This document shows positions 34,075 through 41,557 of a stretch of DNA of 64,000 nt, piece after piece (the stretch's first letter is position 1; each line of letters begins with the position of its first letter). The notes under the pieces are model-generated. The model was given only the letters and a program-made list of their open reading frames with translations. It was not told the DNA's origin and did not search any database. The stretch covers positions 124,001 to 188,000 of the forward strand of contig NZ_VFPH01000001.1 in NCBI RefSeq assembly GCF_006717045.1, read 5' to 3'. The stretch is from Pseudonocardia cypriaca (GTDB lineage Bacteria > Actinomycetota > Actinomycetes > Mycobacteriales > Pseudonocardiaceae). A program made the position numbers and the translations under genes.

Positions 34075-35547
34075 TCAGAAGAGCAGGTGGCGCCGCCGGG
34101 CCGAGATCGGCCCGCGCCGGGGGTCCGACGACGGCAGCAGCGCCAGCAGGCGGTCGTGGACCTCGAGGTCGTCGCGGCCGAGGGGGTGGGCGGCGAACTC
34201 GGCGAGCAGGTCCACGTCGCCGCTCTCAAGGACGATGCCGCGCAGCCCGAACTCCAGCTCGGCGCGCAGCTCCCGGATCGCGGGGGCGTCCGACCGGGGG
34301 AGCAGCGGGCCCGCGCAGGCGCGCAGTGCGTCGGCCGGGCGGCGGTCGCGGATCGCGCGGCGCGCGGCCTGGAAGTCGGTGTCGACGATGGCCGCCAGCC
34401 GGTAGGGGCGGGTGCGCAGCACGTCGGCGCCGATGAGCCCGCGCAGGCGCAGCACCTCGCCGCGCACCGTGGTGGGGTTGCCCTCCTCGCCGTAGAGCAG
34501 GAGCGCGAGCTGCTCGGCGGTGAGACCGTCGGGGTGCAGGGCGAGCGCGGTGAGCAGCTCGGCGGGGCGCAGGGTCAGCGGGACGGACCGGCCGTCGAGG
34601 ACGGCCGTCGGCGCGCCCTCGCCCGTGAAGCGCAGCGACAGCGCCGAGCGCCGCGGAGCGGGGGCGCTGCGCTGGGGCGCGCGCAGCAGGTAGCCCTCGG
34701 CGAGCTGCTCCACCACCATCTCGCGGCCGTCGTCCAGGACCACCCGTTCGACGCCCGGGTGCACCGGTACGCGCTCCGGCCACCCGCCGTACGGCTCGCC
34801 CGCGACGATCCGGCCGGTCGGCGTGAGCAGCGCGCCTGCCTGCCCCCGGAGGGTCGCGAGGTGGGGCATGTTGCGCACGCGCAGCCGCTCGTCCTCGATG
34901 GCGAGGCGTACGCGCAGCTGGTGCTCGGCGAGCTGGGCGGTGGCCGACACCAGCTGCTTCATCGCCGGGTGCACCGTGTGCAGCGGCCCGCTGATGTCGA
35001 TGGCACCGAGGATCGTGCCGGTGTCCGGGTCGTGCACGGGCGCTGCTGCGCAGGTCCAGGCGTGGTAGGTGCGCACGAGGTGCTCTGCCGAGTGGATCGT
35101 GACCGGCGCGTCCACGGCGAGCGTGGTGCCCATCGCGTTGGTGCCGATGGCGTCCTCGCTCCATCGGGTGCCCGGTATCAGGCCGACCTCGTCGGCCTTG
35201 TTGAGCACCGAGGCGGCGCCCTCGCGCCAGAGGATGGTGCCGTCGGCGTCGGTGACGAGCATGACGTGCATGGCCTCGTCGGCGATGCTCACCAGCGTGC
35301 TGCGCAGCAGCGGCATCACGGCGTTCAGCGGGTGGGCGGTGCGCAGGTGGGGGATCTCGGACTCCCCGACGACCACCGGGGGCGTGCGCCTGTCAGGGTC
35401 GATGTGGGCGGCCAGACTGCGTTGCCACGACTCGGAGACGAGCGTGCGTGGCGCGACGGGTGCCCGGTCACCGGCGAGCACGGCCTCGAACACCTGGTGC
35501 ATCAGGTGCGCGTGGGCCGATGGGTCGAACACGCTATCGATGGTCAT
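34075..35547 (-). CDS. GAF-domain transcriptional regulator with C-terminal winged helix
   Basis: A 490-residue protein from the ATG at 35547 (CGGAG eight bases upstream). The N-terminal half is the GAF sensor of AcoR-like proteins (LVSESWQRSL near residue 40, EDAIGTNAMGTTL, YHAWTCAAAPVHDPDTG). Instead of the AAA+/Fis part of sigma-54 activators, it has an unusual C-terminal region with a BTAD-like winged helix (RPAELLTALALHPDGLTAEQ). Such regulators control aldehyde or alcohol dehydrogenases in actinomycetes, but none is adjacent here. It faces a LuxR regulator across a region with GCAACGT repeats. Confidence 0.82.
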   Translation of the reverse strand: MTIDSVFDPSAHAHLMHQVFEAVLAGDRAPVAPRTLVSESWQRSLAAHIDPDRRTPPVVVGESEIPHLRTAHPLNAVMPLLRSTLVSIADEAMHVMLVTDADGTILWREGAASVLNKADEVGLIPGTRWSEDAIGTNAMGTTLAVDAPVTIHSAEHLVRTYHAWTCAAAPVHDPDTGTILGAIDISGPLHTVHPAMKQLVSATAQLAEHQLRVRLAIEDERLRVRNMPHLATLRGQAGALLTPTGRIVAGEPYGGWPERVPVHPGVERVVLDDGREMVVEQLAEGYLLRAPQRSAPAPRRSALSLRFTGEGAPTAVLDGRSVPLTLRPAELLTALALHPDGLTAEQLALLLYGEEGNPTTVRGEVLRLRGLIGADVLRTRPYRLAAIVDTDFQAARRAIRDRRPADALRACAGPLLPRSDAPAIRELRAELEFGLRGIVLESGDVDLLAEFAAHPLGRDDLEVHDRLLALLPSSDPRRGPISARRRHLLF

Positions 35548-35620
35548 CAGCACTCCGAGCGTCATCGCCCCAGGACCTGGCCATCATCACCCAGGGCGGC
35601 ACGGGCAGCAAGCGCGCCAG

Positions 35621-35649
35621 ACGTTGCGCGTGCAACGTGCAGGCAACGT
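35621..35649. promoter_or_regulatory. GCAACGT repeats between two divergent regulators
   Basis: GCAACGT occurs at 35632-35638 and 35643-35649, exactly 11 bp apart, with an inverted copy ACGTTGC at 35621-35627. One helical turn spacing plus an inverted copy suggests a multi-protomer binding site for one of the two flanking regulators. Confidence 0.45.
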
Positions 35650-35698
35650 CTCGCTGCCTAGCCTCATCCCGCCCGACCACCACCAGGGAGGGAGCCCG

Positions 35699-36430
35699 AT
35701 GACTGCTGACGCCCTGCTCGACCACCACGCCGTCCTCGACACGGCACGCACGGCCCCCACCACCACCGCCCGGCGCACCGCCCGCATCCTCGTCGTGGAC
35801 GACGAGGCAATCGTCCGCTTCGGGCTGCGCCAGCTGTTCGCCCCCGACCCGCACGTGACCGTGATCGGAGAGGCCGCCACGCCGCGCGACGCCCTCGTGA
35901 TCGCCGACCGGTGCCCACCCGATCTCGTCATCCTCGACGTCGCGCTCGGCCGCGGCGACGCCGCAGGCGTCGAGCTCGCCCGGATGCTGCTCGAACGGCA
36001 CCGCGGGGTGCGGGTGCTCGTCCTCACCGGCTGCCGCGACCGGGACCTCATGCTGCGGACCGTGCGCCTCGGCGTCCACGGCTACGTCCGCAAGGGCGCC
36101 GACACCGCAGACATCGTCCGCGCCGTGCACACGCTGCTGCGCGGCGAGAGCGTGTTCGACACCGGAGGCCCCGCGGGCTCCATGGTCGCCGACGTGCTGC
36201 GCGACGAGGACCGCCCACCCGTGCGCGGGCTCGGCGGCGCGATGCTGACCGAGCGCGAGAACCAGGTGCTGCGGCTGCTGGCGGTCGGCATGTCCAACCG
36301 GGAGATCGGCAGGCGGCTCGTGATCAGCGAGGCCACCGTCAAGTTCCACGTGCGGAACCTGCGCGACAAGCTCGACGTCCGGCGGCGCACCGAGATCGTC
36401 TACACCGCGACGCGCCAGGGAATCGTCTGA
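35699..36430 (+). CDS. NarL/LuxR-family response regulator
   Basis: A 243-residue protein. The receiver domain is about residues 30-150 (ARILVVDDEAIVRFGLRQLF, phospho-Asp in PDLVILDVALG, Lys in VRKGADTADIV). The LuxR helix-turn-helix is at about 180-235 (LTERENQVLRLLAVGMSNRE, then VISEATVKFHVRNL). The ATG at 35699 has GGGAGGGAG upstream. No kinase gene is adjacent; a three-GAF NarX-like kinase lies 5 kb downstream (41558-43732) and is a possible partner by family type only. Confidence 0.9.
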   Translation: MTADALLDHHAVLDTARTAPTTTARRTARILVVDDEAIVRFGLRQLFAPDPHVTVIGEAATPRDALVIADRCPPDLVILDVALGRGDAAGVELARMLLERHRGVRVLVLTGCRDRDLMLRTVRLGVHGYVRKGADTADIVRAVHTLLRGESVFDTGGPAGSMVADVLRDEDRPPVRGLGGAMLTERENQVLRLLAVGMSNREIGRRLVISEATVKFHVRNLRDKLDVRRRTEIVYTATRQGIV

Positions 36431-36522
36431 GTCGATCTCGGGGTAGACCCTGATACGAATTGCGGGTCGAGCCGACCTTTCGACCGATGTGCCGCAGGCG
36501 TGCCGTTCCTAGCCTGGGTGCT

Positions 36523-37158
36523 GTGATCGAGGGACTGCGGCTGCTGCTGGACAGCGCGTTGGCATCTCAGTGGTTGCTGCTCGTCATCGTCGGGCTCGCC
36601 GTCGTGGACGCGCTGCTGCCGATGGTGCCGAGCGAGGCCTTGATCATCGCGGCCGGAGTGGGTGCGGCCACGGGTGGCCAGAACCTGATGGCCGTGATCG
36701 CGGCGGCCGCGCTCGGCTCGTTCGTGGGCGAGTGCGCCGCCTTCCTGATCGGCCGGGGGTTCGGAGCCGCGGTGCGCACGAGACTGCTGGCCGGCACGCA
36801 GCGCGCCGAGCTGTTCGCCCGGGCCGAGCGCATGCTGACGACCCGCGGCGGCCTCATCCTGCTGACCGCCCGCTACATCCCCGCCGGCCGCACGGTGGCG
36901 GCGCTGGCGGCGGGCGCGAGCCGCTTCCCGGGGCGCCGGTACTTGGGCTTCAGCGCGCTCGGGGCCACCATGTCGGCCGCGTACGTCGCGATGCTGGGGT
37001 TCCTCGGCGGCGCCGCGTTCGCCAGCGACCCGCTCGTCGCCCTCACCGTGAGCCTCGGCATCGGCACGGCGATCGGCTCGGTGGCCGGCCTGGTGCGGCG
37101 CCTGCGCCCCGGCACCCCGGCCATGGTGGAGCGGGTGCCGATGCCGGTCGCGGCCTGA
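36523..37158 (+). CDS. DedA-family membrane protein
   Basis: A 211-residue integral membrane protein of the DedA/SNARE-associated family, thought to act in polyprenyl-phosphate or phospholipid flipping. It shows LPMVPSEALIIAAG near the N-terminus, FVGECAAFLIGRGFG, the family motif ARYIPAGRTVAALAAGASR, and a final membrane helix. The GTG at 36523 is used. It ends 22 bp before the TetR gene. Confidence 0.88.
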   Translation: MIEGLRLLLDSALASQWLLLVIVGLAVVDALLPMVPSEALIIAAGVGAATGGQNLMAVIAAAALGSFVGECAAFLIGRGFGAAVRTRLLAGTQRAELFARAERMLTTRGGLILLTARYIPAGRTVAALAAGASRFPGRRYLGFSALGATMSAAYVAMLGFLGGAAFASDPLVALTVSLGIGTAIGSVAGLVRRLRPGTPAMVERVPMPVAA

Positions 37159-37180
37159 GCGCAGGCCGTATCGTGACGCG

Positions 37181-37780
37181 GTGCCGAGCAAGCGCCTGAC
37201 CCGCGAGGAGAGCCGCGCCCGCACCCGGGACCTGCTGCTGGAGGCGGCCGCACAGCTGTTCGCGGAGCGCGGGGTGAACGGCACGTCGGTTGAGCAGATC
37301 GCCGAGCGGGCCGGCTTCACCAGGGGTGCCTTCTACGGCAACTTCGCCGACAAGCACGAGCTGGTCCGCGAGTTGCTGCAGCGGCGCACCGAGCGGGAGC
37401 TGGCAGAGATGCGCGCCCTGACCGCGGGTGAGGACGGCGACGAGCGGCTGCGGGAGTGGAACCGCGCGCGGGCCGAGCACCTCGAGCAGTGGCTGGCGCT
37501 GCGCCTCGAGCTGCTGCTGCACGCGTTGCGGCACCCCGAGGTGCGGCCCGCCCTGGCGGAGCGCGAGGACATGGCCCGCGACGCGCACGCGCACGCCATC
37601 GCCGCCCGGTTCCGCGCTCGGGGGGTCGAGCCGCCCGCCGACCCGCAGCAGCTCGCGTTGATCGTGCACGCGCTGGAGGACGGGTTGCTCCTCCAACGGA
37701 TGCTCGCGCCCGACCGCCTGCCGGCCGACGTCGTCGTCGACGCGGTGGCGCTGCTGGACCGCCTCTGGACCCGCGACTGA
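37181..37780 (+). CDS. TetR-family transcriptional regulator
   Basis: A 199-residue repressor. Helix-turn-helix region about residues 10-60 (TREESRARTRDLLLEAAAQL, then VEQIAERAGFTRGAFYGNFA). The C-terminal half is a TetR_C-like helical domain. It lies 43 bp upstream of an amidase gene on the same strand, with a long dyad between them, so it likely controls the amidase. Confidence 0.88.
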   Translation: MPSKRLTREESRARTRDLLLEAAAQLFAERGVNGTSVEQIAERAGFTRGAFYGNFADKHELVRELLQRRTERELAEMRALTAGEDGDERLREWNRARAEHLEQWLALRLELLLHALRHPEVRPALAEREDMARDAHAHAIAARFRARGVEPPADPQQLALIVHALEDGLLLQRMLAPDRLPADVVVDAVALLDRLWTRD

Positions 37781-37782
37781 AA

Positions 37783-37814
37783 ATACAGAGTCGTATCCAG
37801 ATACGGTTCTGTAT
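37783..37814 (+). promoter_or_regulatory. Dyad operator upstream of amidase gene
   Basis: Two 15-bp half-sites meet without a gap: 37784-37798 (TACAGAGTCGTATCC) and 37799-37813 (AGATACGGTTCTGTA), 12 of 15 positions complementary, with one further A-T pair outside. It occupies the 43-bp gap between the TetR and amidase genes and is unusually AT-rich. Confidence 0.6.
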
Positions 37815-37823
37815 CCTCTTCGT

Positions 37824-39221
37824 GTGGACGAGGTTTGGGGATGGAGCGCGGCCGCGATCGGCCGGGCGGTCGGCGCAGGTGAGGCGACGGCGCGCGAGGT
37901 TGTCGAGGGGTGCCTCGCGCGCATCGACGAGGTGAACCCCGCGGTGAACGCCGTAACCGTCCGGTTCGAGGAGGCGCTCGCCGACGCCGACCGGATCGAC
38001 GCCCGGGTGCGGGCCGGGGAGCACGTCGGCCCGCTGGCCGGGGTGCCGTTCACCGTGAAGGAGAACATCGACGTCGCCGGCCACCCCACGACGCACGGGG
38101 TGCCGCGCTTCCGTGACGCGGTGGCGCCTGCGGACGCGCCTCCGGTGCGTCGGCTGCGCGCCGCGGGGGCGATCCCGATCGGGCACAGCAACATGCCGGA
38201 CCTGGCGCTGGCCGGGAACACCACGGTGAGCCAGCTGTTCGGGGAGACCCGCAACCCGTGGGGGGCCATCCGGACGCCGGGTGGCAGCAGCGGCGGGGAC
38301 GGCGCGGCGGTCGCGGCGGGAATGGCCCCGCTGGGTCTGGGCAACGACTCCGGCGGGTCGGTGCGGCTGCCCGCGATGTTCTGCGGGGTGGCGGCCCTCA
38401 AGCCGAGCTACGGCGGCATCGCCCAGGACCACCGCGTCGGAGGGGCGGACCCGACGCTGGCGTCGCAGCTGTTCCCGGTCGACGGGCCGATCGCGCGCAC
38501 GGTCGAGGACCTGGAGCTCGCCTTCGACGCGCTCGCCGGGCCCGACCCGGCCGATCCGCGCACGGTGCCGAGGGCCGCCTGCGCCCCGCCGGCCCGCCGT
38601 GTTGCGCTGTGCACCGACCCGGCGGGGCTCGGTGTCGACCCGCAGATCCGTGCCGAGCTCGCGAGGGCGGCCGGGGCGCTCACCGATGCGGGCTACGAGG
38701 TGGTGGAGGCGGACCCGCCGCAGATCGCCGAGGCCTTGATGGCCTACGGGACGCTGATCACCGCGGAGTTCGGGCTCCGCTGGCCGTCGATCCGGCGCCT
38801 GCTCACCGAGGAGTCGGCGCGGCACATGGAGCTCTCGATGGCGCAGCGGCCACCGGCCGAGCTGGAGGGCTACCTCGCCGCGACGGCCACCCGGTTCGGG
38901 GTGATGCGGGCCTGGGACGCGTTCGCCGAGCGCTATCCGCTGGTTCTCGGGCCCGTCTACACCGAGCGCCCGTTCGACGTCGACCCGTTCGACGCCGACC
39001 AGGGGCTGCGGGCCATGCTCGGGATGCGGCTCTGCACGGCCACCACCTGTGCCGGCGTGCCTGCCGTGGCCGTCCCCACCGGCGTGGTCGACGGGCAGCC
39101 GCTCGGCGTGCAGCTCATCGGCCCGCGCCATCGCGAGGACGTCTGCTTCGCCGCGGCCCGCGAGGTCGCGGCCCGCCTCGCGGTCGCGACCCCGGTCCGC
39201 ACGCCCCGCATCGGGTCCTAA
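37824..39221 (+). CDS. Amidase signature-family enzyme
   Basis: A 465-residue amidase with the Ser-cisSer-Lys triad: Lys in VPFTVKENIDV (about residue 76), GGSSGGDGAAVAAGMAPLG and the nucleophile Ser in GNDSGGSVRLPA. It would hydrolyse a carboxamide; the substrate is not visible. The GTG at 37824 directly follows the operator-like dyad. Its stop overlaps the convergent phosphofructokinase gene by 4 bp. Confidence 0.9.
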   Translation: MDEVWGWSAAAIGRAVGAGEATAREVVEGCLARIDEVNPAVNAVTVRFEEALADADRIDARVRAGEHVGPLAGVPFTVKENIDVAGHPTTHGVPRFRDAVAPADAPPVRRLRAAGAIPIGHSNMPDLALAGNTTVSQLFGETRNPWGAIRTPGGSSGGDGAAVAAGMAPLGLGNDSGGSVRLPAMFCGVAALKPSYGGIAQDHRVGGADPTLASQLFPVDGPIARTVEDLELAFDALAGPDPADPRTVPRAACAPPARRVALCTDPAGLGVDPQIRAELARAAGALTDAGYEVVEADPPQIAEALMAYGTLITAEFGLRWPSIRRLLTEESARHMELSMAQRPPAELEGYLAATATRFGVMRAWDAFAERYPLVLGPVYTERPFDVDPFDADQGLRAMLGMRLCTATTCAGVPAVAVPTGVVDGQPLGVQLIGPRHREDVCFAAAREVAARLAVATPVRTPRIGS

Positions 39222-40243
39222 CCGAAGAAGACCTCGGCCTCGGCGTACAGGGCCGGGTCGACGACCTTGAGCTCCTTGGTGGCCTCCGACAGCGGCACGG
39301 TGACGATGTCGGTGCCGCGCAGCGCCGTCATCTGCCCCCACTTGCCCTCGTGCACGGCGTCGATCGCGTGCAGCCCGAAGCGGGTGGCGAGCCAGCGGTC
39401 GCGGGCGGTGGGGGTGCCGCCGCGCTGGACGTGCCCGAGCACCGTGGTGCGCGCCTCCTTGCCGGTGCGCTCCTCGATCTGGTGGGCCAGCCAGTCGCCG
39501 ATGCCGCCGAGCCGGACGTGGCCGAACGCGTCCTTCTCGCCGCTCTGCAGCACCTCCTCGCCGTCCTTGGGCTTCGCGCCCTCGGACACGACGATGATCG
39601 GCGCGTAGTCGAGCTGGAACCGCGACTCCACCCACTTGCAGACCTGGTCGAGGTCGAAGCGGACCTCGGGGATGAGGATCGCGTTGGCGCCACCGGCCAT
39701 GCCGGAGTGCAGTGCGATCCAGCCGGCGTGCCTGCCCATCACCTCGACGATCAGCGCGCGGTGGTGCGACTCGGCGGTGGTGTGCAGCCGGTCGATGGCC
39801 TCGGTCGCGATGTTGACCGCGGTGTCGAAGCCGAATGTGTAGTCGGTGCCCGACAGGTCGTTGTCGATCGTCTTGGGCACCCCGATGACGTTGACGCCCA
39901 TCTCGTGCAGCTTGGTGGCGACGCCGAGGGTGTCCTCACCGCCGATCGCGATGAGGGCGTCGACGCCGAGGTTCTGCAGGTTGCGGCGGATCTTCTCGAC
40001 GCCGCCGTCCACGGAGAACGGGTTGGTGCGCGACGAGCCTAGGATGGTGCCGCCGCGGGGCAGGATGCCGCGGACGCTGGGGATGTCGAGCGGCCGGGTC
40101 AGCGCCTCGAGCGGGCCGCGCCAGCCGTCGCGGAAGCCGATGAACGAGTACCCGTACTCCGGAACGCCCTTGCGGACGATCGCCCGGATGACCGCGTTGA
40201 GTCCGGGGCAGTCCCCGCCTCCGGTGAGCACGCCGACGCGCAT
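39218..40243 (-). CDS. pfkA: 6-Phosphofructokinase, group III, with PPi-dependent signature
   Basis: A 341-residue phosphofructokinase starting MRVGVLTGGGDCPGLNAVI. The residues that decide phosphoryl donor are Asp104 (GGEDTLG) and Lys124 (VPKTIDNDL). ATP-dependent enzymes have Gly at position 104; Asp104 with Lys124 is the pattern of PPi-dependent enzymes such as that of Amycolatopsis methanolica. I therefore predict fructose-6-phosphate phosphorylation by pyrophosphate, possibly reversible. ATG 40243 has GGAGAGG upstream. Homotetramer expected. Confidence 0.93.
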   Translation of the reverse strand: MRVGVLTGGGDCPGLNAVIRAIVRKGVPEYGYSFIGFRDGWRGPLEALTRPLDIPSVRGILPRGGTILGSSRTNPFSVDGGVEKIRRNLQNLGVDALIAIGGEDTLGVATKLHEMGVNVIGVPKTIDNDLSGTDYTFGFDTAVNIATEAIDRLHTTAESHHRALIVEVMGRHAGWIALHSGMAGGANAILIPEVRFDLDQVCKWVESRFQLDYAPIIVVSEGAKPKDGEEVLQSGEKDAFGHVRLGGIGDWLAHQIEERTGKEARTTVLGHVQRGGTPTARDRWLATRFGLHAIDAVHEGKWGQMTALRGTDIVTVPLSEATKELKVVDPALYAEAEVFFG

Positions 40244-40398
40244 GGCTCGTGACCTCTCCATCGATGCAGAAGGTGGCGAGTGCGTCACGCTAGCGGCACC
40301 GCGGGTTCGCCGCGACGGCGCCACCTGCTGCCGCTGTCGCTCGCGCGGTGCATCGCGTCCGGGAGTAGCGTGAGGGGGTTCCTCTAAGCGGAGTGGCT

Positions 40399-41556
40399 AT
40401 GGGCACACAGCGGTGGCTCGGAGTCGGACAGGCCGAGGGAACCGAGCCGGATGCCGGAACGCGAGCGGCGGACGGCGCGCTCGTCCACGCCGACGCGAAG
40501 CTCCTGATCGTCTTCTGCTCCGAGGCCCTCGATCCGCCCACCGTCCTCCGGCAGATCAACGAGCGTTCCGGGGGCGTTCCCCTGATCGGGTGCTCGACGT
40601 CCGGTGAGATCGCCCCGGACGGCAGCGGCGAGCGGAGCGTCGTCGTCATGGCCCTCGGCGGCGACGGCTTCTCGGTCCGCACCGCAGCTGCGACGCCCGC
40701 GTCGCACGACCTACGGGCGGCGGGCGCCACCGTGGCCAGGTGCATCAGCGGGCTCGACGAGCGGCCGCACCGAGTCCTGCTGCTCCTCACCGACGGTCTC
40801 GCGGGCGACCAGCGGGAGATCCTGCGCGGTGTGTACCGGGTGCTCGGGGCGGGAGTGCCGCTCGTCGGTGGGTGTGCCGGCGCTGCCCAGATGGAGCGGA
40901 CGTTCCAGCTGCACGGTGACCAGGTGCTGACCGACTCGGTGGTCGGGGCCGCGATCGGCTCCGACGCGCCGCTGGGGATCGGCGTGCGCCACGGGTGGCG
41001 CCGGGTCGGCGAGCCGATGCTCGTCACGGCGAGCGGCGGCAACCGGGTCCACAAGCTCAACGGTCGGCCGGCGCTCGACGTGTACCTGGAGCGCCTCGGC
41101 GCGCACGAGGCGTGCACCAGCCAGGAGGAGCTCTCCAGGCTCGCGCTAGTGCACCCGCTCGGGCTGGGCCACCGCGAAGGCGAGGAGGAGATCCGGTTCG
41201 TCGCGGGTGGCGACTTCGCCGACCGCTCGCTCGCGTGCATCGCAGAGGTACCGCAGGCCGCACTCGTCTGGCTCATGGAGGGCGACGCCGAGTCGGTCCG
41301 GTGGGCCGGTAACGCCGCCTGCGAGGACGCCGTCGCGGCGCTCGGGGGCGACCCTCCGCTCGGCGTGCTCGCGTTCGAATGCGTCGGCAGACGTCCTGTG
41401 CTCGGCCACGAGGGGATCCGCGTGGAGATCGACGAGATCATGAAGTGCTCGGGTGGTGCGCCGGTGGCGGGCTTCTACACCTACGGGGAGATCGCCCGCA
41501 TACAGGGGGTGATCGGCTTCCACAACCAGACGCTCGTCGTCCTGTCGGTCGCCTGA
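40399..41556 (+). CDS. FIST N/C-domain sensory protein
   Basis: A 385-residue protein with the FIST N domain (about 20-210; LIVFCSEALDPPTVLRQIN, IGCSTSGEIAPDG) and FIST C domain (220-380; KCSGGAPVAGFYTYGEIAR, IGFHNQTLVVL). FIST domains are predicted small-ligand (amino-acid-like) sensors in signal transduction. The ATG at 40399 has GGAG six bases upstream (GTG 40393 is an alternative). The histidine kinase starts 2 bp after its stop, so the two form a sensory unit. Confidence 0.88.
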   Translation: MGTQRWLGVGQAEGTEPDAGTRAADGALVHADAKLLIVFCSEALDPPTVLRQINERSGGVPLIGCSTSGEIAPDGSGERSVVVMALGGDGFSVRTAAATPASHDLRAAGATVARCISGLDERPHRVLLLLTDGLAGDQREILRGVYRVLGAGVPLVGGCAGAAQMERTFQLHGDQVLTDSVVGAAIGSDAPLGIGVRHGWRRVGEPMLVTASGGNRVHKLNGRPALDVYLERLGAHEACTSQEELSRLALVHPLGLGHREGEEEIRFVAGGDFADRSLACIAEVPQAALVWLMEGDAESVRWAGNAACEDAVAALGGDPPLGVLAFECVGRRPVLGHEGIRVEIDEIMKCSGGAPVAGFYTYGEIARIQGVIGFHNQTLVVLSVA

Positions 41557-41557
41557 C

